A stretch of DNA of 64,000 nucleotides, from the NCBI GenBank assembly GCA_013364255.1, contig CP054936.1, positions 1,890,853 through 1,954,852 of the forward strand, written 5' to 3'. Below are positions 23,181 through 31,969 of this stretch, piece after piece (positions within the stretch are counted from its first letter, which is position 1; every line of letters begins with the position of its first letter). The translations under genes and the position numbers were made by a program. The DNA is from Streptomyces seoulensis. Its GTDB lineage: Bacteria; Actinomycetota; Actinomycetes; Streptomycetales; Streptomycetaceae. The notes under the pieces are model-generated. The model did no database searches. It was given only the letters and a program-made list of their open reading frames with translations, and was not told the origin of the DNA.

Positions 23181-25493
23181 TCACTCGAAGGCGGCCGCCG
23201 CCTCCCGCAGAGCCGTGGCGACCGCTCCGGGCGCGTCGGGGCCGGGAGGGCCCGGGCGGTAGGTCACCGAACGCAGCCGCCCGGTGAAGCGGAAGACGCG
23301 GTGGCGCTCGTACAGGGGCCAGGAGACAGGTGACTTGCGGTCGATGCCGACGCTGATGCCCTGGAAGGGCGCCATGCCGATCAGTTGGTGGACGCTGTCG
23401 GACACCGCCCGCTCGATTCCGTCGACGCTGATCGTGAACCGCCAGCGCAGGCCCTCCTCGGCGGTGGCGGCCAGGACGATCCGGTGCGCGTCCGGGCCGA
23501 GGGGGCCGGCGTCGGTTTCGTGCAGCACGCCGTACTCGTTGTAGGCCAGGCGCAGCCGGCCGTCCTCGACGTGCAGGTTGTAGCCGCCGCCCTGGTCGCC
23601 GTGCGAGACCAGCACGCCCTCCCCGGTCTCCTCGACCAGCACCTCGATGTCGAAGGAGCGCAGGGAGACCAGGCGGGAGGAGCGGTAGCGCTCCAGTTCC
23701 GGGGTGCCGGGCAGCAGGGTCAGCGGCCGGGCGAGCCGCTGTTCGGCGGGGTTGCGGCGGGCCAGCGCGCCGCTGCCGTCCGGCAGCGGGAAGACGCCGT
23801 TGCGCCAGGCCGCCCGCTCCCACGCCTCGGACAGCTCCTTGACGAGATCGGGGTGTTCGGCGGCCAGGTCGTGGATCTCGGTGGGGTCGGCGCGGATGTC
23901 GTACAGCGCCCATTCCGCGTCGTCGTAGGGTGTGCCCGGCCGGTGGAGGGTGACGAGTTTGCGGCCGTCGCGGTAGTAGCTGCGGTTGCCGCTCATCTCG
24001 CAGTACTGCTCGCCGTGGGTGGAGGGGTGGTCGGTGTCGGCGAGGACGGGGGCGAAGCTGGCGCCGTCGGGTTCCTGGAGGGTGACGCCGCGCCGGGCGT
24101 CGGGGCGGCGCAGGCCCGCGAGTTCGAGGAGGGTGGGCGCGATGTCGGTGACGTACTGGTACTGGGTGCGCAGGCCGGGGGTGAGCCGTCCCTCGCGGGC
24201 GCCCTCGGGCCAGGACAGGACGAAGGGGACGCGTACGCCGCCGGCGTAGGTGTGGCCCTTGTAGAGGCGGAAGGGTGTGTTGGAGGCCATGCCCCAGCCG
24301 CGCGGGTAGTGCACGAGGCTGCGGGGGCCGCCGATGAGGTCGTGTGCGCGCTCGACGTCCGGGTCCCAGTCGCCGGGCAGGCGCGGGTGGTGGACGAAGC
24401 GGCTGAAGTAGGAGCGGGTGCCCTCGGCGCCGCCCTCGCCGGTGCCGCCGTTGTCGGAGGTGAAGACGATGATGGTGTCGTCGAGTTCGCCGAGTTCCCG
24501 GAGGGTGTCGGTGAGCCGGCCGAGGTTCTGGTCGATGTTGTCGACCAGGGCCGCGTACACCTCCATGTAGCGGGCGTAGAGACGCTGTTGCTCCTCGGTC
24601 AGGCTGTCCCAGGCGGGCACGTCGAGTCCGGCCTCGCTGTTGCGGGCGGGCAGCTCCGTGCCGGGCGGGAAGAGGCCCGCGGCCCGCTGGGCGGCGAAGC
24701 GGGCCTCGCGCAGCGCGTCCCAGCCGGCGTCGTAGCGTCCGCGGTGGCGTTCGATGTCCTCGGCCCTGGCCTGGAGGGGGCCGTGGACGGCGTTGTGGGC
24801 GAGGTAGAGGAAGAAGGGTTTGTCGGGGTCGTGGGCGCGCAGCGACGTGACCATGTTGACGGCCTGGTCGGTGAGGTCGTCGGTGTAGTAGTAGTCGTCG
24901 GGGAACTCGTCGATGTCGAGCGGGCTGTTGTCGCGGACGAGCTGGTGCGGGTGGAAGAGGCTGGTGAGTCCTTCCAGGACGCCGTAGTACTGGTCGAAGC
25001 CCTTCTGCAGGGGCCAGTTGGCGCGGTCGTCGGCGGCGTTGGAGGCGGAGTCGCGCACCAGGTGCCATTTGCCGACGGCGTAGGTGGCGTAGCCGGCGTC
25101 GTGCAGGAGTTCGGCGAGGGTGGGGATGTCGTCGGCGATCTCCATGCCGTAACCGGGGAAGCCCGGGTCGGAGTTGGCGACCATGGCGTAGCCGACGCGG
25201 TGCGGGTTGAGGCCGGTGAGCAGCGCGGCGCGGGCCGGCGAGCACAGCGGCATGGTGTGGTAGTTGGTCAGGCGGACGCCGTCCTCGGCGAGCCGGTCGA
25301 GGACGGGGGTGGGGATCTCGGCGCCGAAGGGGCCGATGTCGCTGTAGCCCATGTCGTCGACGAGGACGACGACGATGTTGGGGGCCTTGCCGGTGCGGGC
25401 GGGCGCGGGCCAGGCGGGCTCCGACTCGGCGAAGGTGCGGCCGATGCGGCCGGGGAAGCCCGCGTAGGGGTCGCGTCGGGTACTGTCGCTCAT
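23181..25493 (-). CDS. Cys-type arylsulfatase 2 (AtsA-like)
   Basis: 770 aa, longer than the 530-aa Pseudomonas AtsA type because of a C-terminal beta-rich region (about residues 590-750, e.g. GVLVSHGDQGGGYNLHVEDG) seen in large actinobacterial arylsulfatases. Cys84 in LCSPARAALLTG is the formylglycine precursor. Metal-binding segments are VVVLVDDMGYSDIG (residues 41-54) and FTSDNGGTGEGG. No signal peptide. The ATG at 25493 overlaps the stop of sulfatase 3 by 4 nt. Probably hydrolyses aromatic or long-chain sulfate esters imported by the operon's ABC system. Confidence 0.94.
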   Translation of the reverse strand: MSDSTRRDPYAGFPGRIGRTFAESEPAWPAPARTGKAPNIVVVLVDDMGYSDIGPFGAEIPTPVLDRLAEDGVRLTNYHTMPLCSPARAALLTGLNPHRVGYAMVANSDPGFPGYGMEIADDIPTLAELLHDAGYATYAVGKWHLVRDSASNAADDRANWPLQKGFDQYYGVLEGLTSLFHPHQLVRDNSPLDIDEFPDDYYYTDDLTDQAVNMVTSLRAHDPDKPFFLYLAHNAVHGPLQARAEDIERHRGRYDAGWDALREARFAAQRAAGLFPPGTELPARNSEAGLDVPAWDSLTEEQQRLYARYMEVYAALVDNIDQNLGRLTDTLRELGELDDTIIVFTSDNGGTGEGGAEGTRSYFSRFVHHPRLPGDWDPDVERAHDLIGGPRSLVHYPRGWGMASNTPFRLYKGHTYAGGVRVPFVLSWPEGAREGRLTPGLRTQYQYVTDIAPTLLELAGLRRPDARRGVTLQEPDGASFAPVLADTDHPSTHGEQYCEMSGNRSYYRDGRKLVTLHRPGTPYDDAEWALYDIRADPTEIHDLAAEHPDLVKELSEAWERAAWRNGVFPLPDGSGALARRNPAEQRLARPLTLLPGTPELERYRSSRLVSLRSFDIEVLVEETGEGVLVSHGDQGGGYNLHVEDGRLRLAYNEYGVLHETDAGPLGPDAHRIVLAATAEEGLRWRFTISVDGIERAVSDSVHQLIGMAPFQGISVGIDRKSPVSWPLYERHRVFRFTGRLRSVTYRPGPPGPDAPGAVATALREAAAAFE

Positions 25494-27331
25494 GCGGGGA
25501 TCTCCGCGTCCTGTGCGGTGGCTCGGGTGGGGTCGGGGGTGTGCGGCGCCGGGAAGAGGCGGGCCAGTTCGTGGGCCAGTTCGGTCAGTCGGGCGCGGTC
25601 GGGCTGTCCGGTGAAGGCGGCGAGGTGCAGCAGGGAGCCGCCGCCGCGCAGGGTGAGCAGTTCGCTGTCGAGCAGTCCGGGCACGATGCGGCGCACGGCG
25701 TCGGCGGCCCGTGGGTCGGCGAGCAGCCGGGCGAGCGGAGTGCGCAGGTTCAGGGCGCCCTCGGGGAACTCGTCGGCGCGGGCGGCCGGCCGGCGGGCGG
25801 CGTCGGCGCGCTCGCGCTGGGCGGCGACGAGCAGGTGGCCCTCGTGGACGTCGTGCGGGTCGCGGGGCAGGCCGAGGCGCGTGTACTGGTCGTCGGGGGC
25901 GTCGTTGGCGCGCAACTGCTCGACCAGCAGCCGGATCATGCGCAGTTCGGTCGCGTCGTCGACGATCGGATTCTCCTGGTGCGGGTCGGCGGCGAGGTCG
26001 AACAGGAGGGTGCCGAAGCGCTGCGGTCCGAGGAGGGCGGGGGCGGGGGCGGGCACGCGCAGGGTCGGCGCGCCCTTGGTGAAGGAGAAGGGTTCGGCCA
26101 GGGTCGCCGCAGCCAGCTCGCGCGGGGTGAACAGGCCGCGCATCCGGGTGGGCATCAGGGTGTGTTCGTACAGGGGCTGGTTGGTGTCGTCGTGGCAGGC
26201 GCGCAGGTAGACGTGGCGGCCGTCGGTGATGTTCACGTGGCCGCCGAACATGCCGAAGAGGGCCGAGGTGCGCTCCGGGGCGGTGCCGGGTGTCTCGCCC
26301 AGCGGGCGGCCCCGCATGTCGGGTGTGCACTCGGCGCCGAAGAACTCCAGCAGGGTGGGGGCGAGGTCGATGGTCTGCACGAGCGCGTCGTCGCGGGTTC
26401 CGGCGCGCTCCGGGCGGCGCGGGTCGTGCACGAACAGCGGGGTGTGCACCAGTTCCTCGTACCAGGGCTGGACCACCTTGGCCCACCAGCCCTTCTCGCC
26501 GAGCAGGAAGCCGTGGTCGGTGCAGACGATCAGCAGGGTGTCGTCCCACAGGCCGTGGGCGTCCATGGCGTCCAGGACGCGGCCCAGGGAGTGGTCGCAC
26601 ATGGACAGCAGTGCCGCGTACTCGTAGCGGGCGTGTTCGACCTGTGCGTCGGTCTCGGTGACCCGGTTGTAGTCGGGCCAGTCGAAGTGCGGGCCGTCGT
26701 AGTCGTGCGGGTAGAGGGCCTTGTAGTGGGCCTGGGCGAAGAAGGGTTCGTGCGGGTCGAACGTCTCGATCTGGAGGAACCAGCCGTCCTCGGCGTGGTT
26801 GACGCGCAGGAAGTCCAGGCCGGCGTCGAAGGTGAGGGTCTGCGGCTGCTTGTCCTCGGTGTCGAGGTACTGCCGGTTGATCCAGTCCTGGCGCCACAGC
26901 TCGCCCCGCCCGGCGCGCAGGTCCTCGGGCGGCGCCGGGTCCGCGACCTGGCCCTTCCAGGGGTCGCCCTCCTGGCCGCGGAAGAACTCCCAGGTGCTGT
27001 AGCGGCCGTGGTAGGTGGCGCCGCCGTCCTCCCAGTAGTGCTGGTGGTCGCTGACCAGGTGGGTGTGGACGCCGTGCTGTTTGAGCAGTTCGGGCATCGA
27101 GTCGTCGAAGGGCTCCAGCGGGCCCCAGCCGCGGTGCAGGAAGTTGTGCCGTCCGGTGTGCAGTTCGCGGCGGGCGGGCATGCAGGGCATCGAGCCGGCG
27201 TAGCAGGTGTCGTAGGTGACGGTGCGGGCGGCGAGGCGGGCGAAGTTCGGGGCGTGGACCCATTCGGGTGCGCCGTAGGGCGGCAGCATGTGCCGGTTGA
27301 GGCTGTCGAACATCACCATGACGGCCTTCAC
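25490..27331 (-). CDS. Cys-type sulfatase 3 with C-terminal extension
   Basis: 613 aa. Cys50 in PCMPARRELHTG is the formylglycine precursor (CxPxR). The first metal-binding Asp is in VMVMFDSLNRHMLPPYG and later ligands in VCTDHGFLLGEKGWW. The GTG start at 27331 overlaps the FGE stop (GTGA). Beyond the usual fold (about residue 480) lies an extra region ending in a helical RLLADPRAADAVRRIVPGLL segment and a Pro-rich tail. No signal peptide. The substrate is unknown. Confidence 0.93.
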   Translation of the reverse strand: MKAVMVMFDSLNRHMLPPYGAPEWVHAPNFARLAARTVTYDTCYAGSMPCMPARRELHTGRHNFLHRGWGPLEPFDDSMPELLKQHGVHTHLVSDHQHYWEDGGATYHGRYSTWEFFRGQEGDPWKGQVADPAPPEDLRAGRGELWRQDWINRQYLDTEDKQPQTLTFDAGLDFLRVNHAEDGWFLQIETFDPHEPFFAQAHYKALYPHDYDGPHFDWPDYNRVTETDAQVEHARYEYAALLSMCDHSLGRVLDAMDAHGLWDDTLLIVCTDHGFLLGEKGWWAKVVQPWYEELVHTPLFVHDPRRPERAGTRDDALVQTIDLAPTLLEFFGAECTPDMRGRPLGETPGTAPERTSALFGMFGGHVNITDGRHVYLRACHDDTNQPLYEHTLMPTRMRGLFTPRELAAATLAEPFSFTKGAPTLRVPAPAPALLGPQRFGTLLFDLAADPHQENPIVDDATELRMIRLLVEQLRANDAPDDQYTRLGLPRDPHDVHEGHLLVAAQRERADAARRPAARADEFPEGALNLRTPLARLLADPRAADAVRRIVPGLLDSELLTLRGGGSLLHLAAFTGQPDRARLTELAHELARLFPAPHTPDPTRATAQDAEIPA

Positions 27332-28284
27332 GGTGCGGTACGTCCTTCCGGTGCGGGTGTCCTCGGGTCGCGGGCGCAGCGGAAGCCGCCGTGGCCGGTG
27401 GAGGAGTCGGGTGTGTTGTGGGAGCGGGCGGCGACGCGGTAGCGGTTGCAGTAGGAGGCGTGGCACAGGTAGGAGCCGCCGCGGATGACGTACTCGCCGG
27501 GGCCGTAGGGGTCGGCGGCCCATTCCCACACGTTTCCGGAGGTGTTGTGGAGGCCGAAGCCGTTGGGTTCGTAGGCGGTGACGGGCAGGGTGCCGGTGCG
27601 GCCGCCGGGGCGGTCGGAGCGGTGCGGGAAGCGGCCGAGCCAGGTGTTGCACATCTCCCGGCCGTCCGGGGTGAAGTCGTCGCCCCACGGGTAGCGGGCG
27701 CCGTCCAGGCCGCCGCGGGCGGCGTACTCCCACTCCGCCTCGGTGGGCAGCCGCAGTCCGGCCCAGGCGCAGTAGGCCAGGGCGTCGTTGTGGGAGACGT
27801 GCACCACCGGGTGGTCTGCGCGGCCGTCGAGGTCGGAGCCGGGGCCCTCGGGGGCGCGCCAGGACGCGCCGCTGACGCCGAGCCACCAGGGCGCCTGTGC
27901 GACGCGGCCCTGTACGTGGCGCCGGGCGGCGGGGTGCAGCAGGAGGTGGAAGACGTAGGAGGAGCCGAAGCGTTCGGCGTCGGTGCGGTGGCCGGTGGCG
28001 GCGACGAAGGCGGCGTAGCGGGCGTTGGTCACGGCGGTGGCGTCGATGGCGAACGGGGCGACGGTCACCTCGCGCACCGGGCCCTCGCGGTCGGCGTGGT
28101 AGCCCTCGCCGAAGGCGTCGCCCATGCGGAAGGCGCCGCCGGGCAGCTCCACCATGGCGGGGTGGGTCTCCGGGGCGGCCGGGCGCACCCGGGGCAGCGG
28201 GAGCGGGCCGGTGGCGGACGCGAGGGTCGCGGACGCGGGGCCGGCCGCGGTGCAAGGGCGGCCGGGGGTGCAGCAGGCGCTCAT
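27328..28284 (-). CDS. Formylglycine-generating enzyme, copy 2
   Basis: 318 aa. Same fold and signatures as copy 1: GDAFGEGYHADREG, LRLPTEAEWEYAARGG, TSGNVWEWAADPYG and the copper/catalytic cysteines Cys274 and Cys279 in GGSYLCHASYCNRYRVAAR. The sequence differs throughout, so this is a divergent paralogue, not a recent duplicate. It starts MSACCTPGRPC, giving three Cys in the first 11 residues. It overlaps the upstream ATPase and downstream sulfatase genes by 4 nt each and should activate sulfatases 2 and 3. Confidence 0.95.
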   Translation of the reverse strand: MSACCTPGRPCTAAGPASATLASATGPLPLPRVRPAAPETHPAMVELPGGAFRMGDAFGEGYHADREGPVREVTVAPFAIDATAVTNARYAAFVAATGHRTDAERFGSSYVFHLLLHPAARRHVQGRVAQAPWWLGVSGASWRAPEGPGSDLDGRADHPVVHVSHNDALAYCAWAGLRLPTEAEWEYAARGGLDGARYPWGDDFTPDGREMCNTWLGRFPHRSDRPGGRTGTLPVTAYEPNGFGLHNTSGNVWEWAADPYGPGEYVIRGGSYLCHASYCNRYRVAARSHNTPDSSTGHGGFRCARDPRTPAPEGRTAP

Positions 28285-30158
28285 GCCGGCACCTGCGTGT
28301 TCCGGGGCCGCGGGAGGTGTGCCGCGGGGACGGGTTCGGGTGCGGCGGCCAGCAGGGCTCGGGTGTAGGGGTCGGCGGGGTTCTCGCACACCTCGTCGGC
28401 GGTGCCCGTCTCCACGATGCGGCCCCGGTGCATGACGGCGATGCGGTGGCTGACCTGCCGTACCACGGCGAGGTCGTGGGCGATGAAGATCAGGGCCAGG
28501 CCGAGGTCGCGCTGGAGGTCGGTGAGCAGGCCGACGATCTGTGCCTGGACGGAGACGTCGAGCGCGGAGACCGGCTCGTCGCAGACGAGGACGGAGGGTT
28601 CGGGGGCGAGGGCGCGGGCGATGCCGATGCGCTGGCGCTGGCCGCCGGAGAAGGAGCGCGGGCGGCGGTGGGCGGCGCCCGGTTCGAGGCCGACGAGCAG
28701 CAGCAGTTCCTCGACCCGGCGGGCGCGGCCGGCGCGGTCGCCGATGCCGAAGGCGTGCAGCGGTTCGGCGATGATCTCCCCCGCGGTCATGCGGGGGTTG
28801 AGGGAGGCGTACGGGTCCTGGAAGACCATCTGGACGCTGCGCCGGACGGTGTGCAGCTCGCGCCGTGCGGGACGGGTGACGTCCCGGCCGCCCAGCCGCA
28901 GGGTGCCGGAGTCGCTGGGGTGTGCGTGGGCGAGGACGCGGGCGAGGGTGGACTTGCCGGAGCCGGACTCGCCGACGATGCCGAGGGTCTCGCCGGCGGC
29001 CAGGGTGAGGGAGACGCCGTCGAGCGCGGTGACGGTGCGCCCGCGTCTGCCGCGGCCGCGGTAGGTCTTGCCGAGTTTCTCGGCGGTCAGGACGACGGCT
29101 CCGGGGCGGGGCCGGTCGATGGGGACGGGCGGGGGTGCGGCGGGCAGCGGTTCGTGGCGTTCGGCGGCGGGCCAGCAGGCGGCGCGTACCGTGCCGCTCT
29201 CCTCGCCGGGGACGGCCGGTGTCGGCGCCAGGGGCGGGGTGGCGGTGCGGCAGCGGTCCTCGGCGAGGGCGCAGCGGGCGGCGAAGGCGCAGCCTTCGGT
29301 GAGCCGGGCGAGGTCGGGCGGGGCGCCGGGGATGCCGGTGAGCCGGGTGCCGGAGGGGGCGGAGAGGCGGGGCACGGCGGCGAGCAGTCCGGCGGTGTAG
29401 GGGTGCCGCGGGCGGGTGAGGACCTCGGCGGTGGGTCCGTCCTCCACGACGGTGCCGCCGTACATCACCAGGACGCGTGCGCAGGAGCGGGCGACGACGC
29501 CCATGTCGTGGGTGATCAGGAGCAGGGCGGTGCCGGTGCGGCGGTTGAGGTCGCCGAGCAGGGTGAGGATCTGGTCCTGGACGGTGGCGTCGAGGGCGGT
29601 GGTCGGCTCGTCGGCGACCAGGACGTCCGGTTCGCCGGCGAGGGCCATGGCGATGAGGATGCGCTGGCGCTGGCCGCCGGAGAACTGGTGCGGGTGGTCG
29701 TCGAGCCGGGCCCCGGCGTCGGGGATGCCGACGAGGTCGAGGAGTTCGGCGGCGCGGGCGCGGCGGGCCGCCTTGTCGCGGCCGCGGCCGTGGGCGCGCA
29801 GTGCCTCGTCCAGGTGGGCGCCGGCGGTGAGCACGGGGTTGAGGGCGGTCATGGGGTCCTGGAAGACCATGCCGATGCGGGCGCCGCGGACCTGGCGCAG
29901 TTCCTGCGGGCCGGCGGTGGCCAGGTCCTGTCCGTCGAGCAGGACCTGGCCGGCGCGGATGCGTCCGGTGCCCGGCAGCATCCGGGCCAGGGCGAGGGCG
30001 GTGGTGGACTTGCCGGAGCCGGACTCGCCGACCACGGCGAGGGTCTCGCCGCGGCGCAGGGTGAAGGACACGTCGCGCACGGCGCGTACGGCGGCGCCGT
30101 CGGGGGCGGTGAACTCCACGTCCAGGCCGCGTACTTCGAGCAGCTCGCTGGCGGTCAT
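28281..30158 (-). CDS. Fused DppD-DppF-type ABC importer ATPase
   Basis: 625 aa with two complete nucleotide-binding domains. The first has Walker A GESGSGKST (about residue 42), signature FSGGQRQR and Walker B VLVADEPTTALD; the second (from about residue 360) has GESGSGKST, SFSGGQRQR and VLVCDEPVSALDVS. The oligopeptide/dipeptide C-terminal Cys-rich element (GCAFAARCALAEDRC) follows the first domain. It energises the DppB/DppC-type permeases. ATG 30158 overlaps the permease stop; its own stop overlaps the FGE start. Confidence 0.95.
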   Translation of the reverse strand: MTASELLEVRGLDVEFTAPDGAAVRAVRDVSFTLRRGETLAVVGESGSGKSTTALALARMLPGTGRIRAGQVLLDGQDLATAGPQELRQVRGARIGMVFQDPMTALNPVLTAGAHLDEALRAHGRGRDKAARRARAAELLDLVGIPDAGARLDDHPHQFSGGQRQRILIAMALAGEPDVLVADEPTTALDATVQDQILTLLGDLNRRTGTALLLITHDMGVVARSCARVLVMYGGTVVEDGPTAEVLTRPRHPYTAGLLAAVPRLSAPSGTRLTGIPGAPPDLARLTEGCAFAARCALAEDRCRTATPPLAPTPAVPGEESGTVRAACWPAAERHEPLPAAPPPVPIDRPRPGAVVLTAEKLGKTYRGRGRRGRTVTALDGVSLTLAAGETLGIVGESGSGKSTLARVLAHAHPSDSGTLRLGGRDVTRPARRELHTVRRSVQMVFQDPYASLNPRMTAGEIIAEPLHAFGIGDRAGRARRVEELLLLVGLEPGAAHRRPRSFSGGQRQRIGIARALAPEPSVLVCDEPVSALDVSVQAQIVGLLTDLQRDLGLALIFIAHDLAVVRQVSHRIAVMHRGRIVETGTADEVCENPADPYTRALLAAAPEPVPAAHLPRPRNTQVPA

Positions 30159-31021
30159 CGGCGTATCTCCCGGTTCAGTGCCTCGGCGATCAGGGACAGG
30201 CCGAGGACGAGCGCGGTCACGGTGATCAGGGGGCCGGCGGCGAAGTGCGGCGCGTCGGACAGGTAGGGGACGGACTGGCTCAGTACCGAGCCGAGGGTGG
30301 GCTGCGGGGGCCGGACGCCGACGCCGAGGAAGCTCATCGCGCCCTCGACGAAGACGGCCACGGTCAGCGAGACGGCGATCTGCACGACGAGCGGGTCGGC
30401 GGCGTTGGGCAGGATGTGCCGGGTCAGGACGCGGATGCGGGAGGAGCCGCCGACGCGCGCGGCGGTGGCGTACTCGCGTTCCCGCTCGACCAGGATGCCG
30501 CCGCGCAGCAGCCGGCCGAAGGCGGGGATCTCGGCGAGCGCGATCACCAGGACGACGGGCAGCCGGCCGGGGCCGAGGATGGCGGTGACGGCGAGGGCGA
30601 GGATCAGTCCGGGGAAGGCGAGGACGAGGTCGAACAGCCTCTGTACGGCGGTGTCCAGGACCGGGTGGACGGCGGCGAGCAGGGCGAACAGGCAGCCGAG
30701 GAGGGCTCCGAGGGGCACCGACAGGACGATGATGCCGAGGTCGGCGCGGGTGCCGTAGAGCAGCCGGGCGAGCAGGTCGCGGCCCAGGTCGTCGGTGCCC
30801 AGCGGGTGGCCGGGTGTGCCGAGGGGGGCCAGGGACTGGCTGGACTGGTCGGTGGGGCTGTGGCCGGCGAGCAGCGGGGCGAGCAGCCCGGCGAGCACGA
30901 CGAGGGCGACCAGGACGAGTCCGGTGCGGCCGCGGGCGGAGGCGAGGGCGGCCCGGTAGGGGTGGCGCGGCGCGGTGCGGGGGCGTTTCCCGGTGGCCGG
31001 GAGGGGTGCGGTGGCGGTCAT
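30155..31021 (-). CDS. DppC-type ABC importer permease
   Basis: 288 aa with about six membrane segments, the N-terminal HPLGTDDLGRDLLARLLYG motif of the OppC family and the EAA-type loop ATAARVGGSSRIRVLTRHIL. ATG 31021 has GGGAG 5 nt upstream; a GTG at 31027 that overlaps the DppB-type stop is an alternative. It pairs with the DppB-type permease. Confidence 0.93.
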   Translation of the reverse strand: MTATAPLPATGKRPRTAPRHPYRAALASARGRTGLVLVALVVLAGLLAPLLAGHSPTDQSSQSLAPLGTPGHPLGTDDLGRDLLARLLYGTRADLGIIVLSVPLGALLGCLFALLAAVHPVLDTAVQRLFDLVLAFPGLILALAVTAILGPGRLPVVLVIALAEIPAFGRLLRGGILVEREREYATAARVGGSSRIRVLTRHILPNAADPLVVQIAVSLTVAVFVEGAMSFLGVGVRPPQPTLGSVLSQSVPYLSDAPHFAAGPLITVTALVLGLSLIAEALNREIRR

Positions 31022-31023
31022 GG

Positions 31024-31968
31024 TCACTCCCACCTGATCCGGGGGTCAAGCCAGGCGTAGACGAGGTCGGTGATCAGCTGGACGACGACGAAGACGGTGA
31101 CGAGCAGCAGGAGCAGGTCCTGTACGACCGGGTAGTCCCGGCGGGTGAGGGCCTGTTCGGCGAGCTGGCCGAGGCCGGGCCAGGCGAAGATGGCCTCGAC
31201 GAGCACGGCGCCGCCCAGCAGGTGGCCGGTCTGCATGCCGAGCAGGGTGACGGCCGGCGGCAGCGCGTTGGGCAGGGCGTGGCGCCACAGCAGCCGGCGG
31301 GGGTGGACGCCGGCCGCGGTGGCGGTGCGGACGTAGTCCTCGGCCAGGGCGCGTTCGATGCCGTCCTTGAGGTAGCGGCCGAGGACGGCGGCGCTGGGCA
31401 GGGCGAGGCAGAGGGCGGGCAGCAGCAGGTACTGCACGGCGAGGTCGGGGGCGGTGAGCAGGGAGACGTGTCCGCCGGGCGGCAGGACCTTCAGCAGCAC
31501 CGCGAACAGCAGGACGAGCAGGACTCCGGTCACGAACGGCGGGACGGCGAGCGCGCCGGTGGTCAGGGCGCGGACCGCGGCGCGCACCCAGCCGCGGCGC
31601 GCGGTGGCGCCGAGCACGCCGAAGGCGGTGCCGAGGGCGATCACGAACAGCAGGGCGGCCGCGGTGAGTTCGACGGTGGCGCCGAGGCCGTCGGAGATGA
31701 GGTCGGCGCTCTGGCCGCCGATGGCGTAGGAGGGTCCGAGGTCGCCGGTGAGCAGGCCGCCGATCCAGTGCAGGTACTGGGAGGGCAACGAGTCGTCCAG
31801 GCCGAGGCGTTCGCGGATGGCGGCGACGGTCTCGGGGCCGGCGTCCGGTCCGGCCAGGGAGGTGGCGGGGTCGCCGGGCACCAGCCTGAGCACGGCGAAG
31901 ATCACCAGGGAGGCGACGAAGAGGATGAGGAGGGCGGAGGGCAGCCGCCGCAGGACGTGGCCGCGCAT
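31024..31968 (-). CDS. DppB-type ABC importer permease
   Basis: 314 aa. Begins MRGHVLRRLPSALLILFVAS with the usual first membrane helix and VPGDPATSLAG; the conserved loop RTATAAGVHPRRLLWRHALP and PNALPPAVTLLG follow. The start is 1 nt after the binding-protein stop. With the adjacent proteins it forms a peptide-type importer, probably repurposed for a sulfated compound given the operon content. Confidence 0.94.
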   Translation of the reverse strand: MRGHVLRRLPSALLILFVASLVIFAVLRLVPGDPATSLAGPDAGPETVAAIRERLGLDDSLPSQYLHWIGGLLTGDLGPSYAIGGQSADLISDGLGATVELTAAALLFVIALGTAFGVLGATARRGWVRAAVRALTTGALAVPPFVTGVLLVLLFAVLLKVLPPGGHVSLLTAPDLAVQYLLLPALCLALPSAAVLGRYLKDGIERALAEDYVRTATAAGVHPRRLLWRHALPNALPPAVTLLGMQTGHLLGGAVLVEAIFAWPGLGQLAEQALTRRDYPVVQDLLLLLVTVFVVVQLITDLVYAWLDPRIRWE

Positions 31969-31969
31969 G

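Noticed and set aside
23385..27442. Long plus-strand open frames opposite the sulfatase genes
   Set aside because: They mirror real minus-strand genes with full family motifs and have no ribosome sites or recognisable domains.
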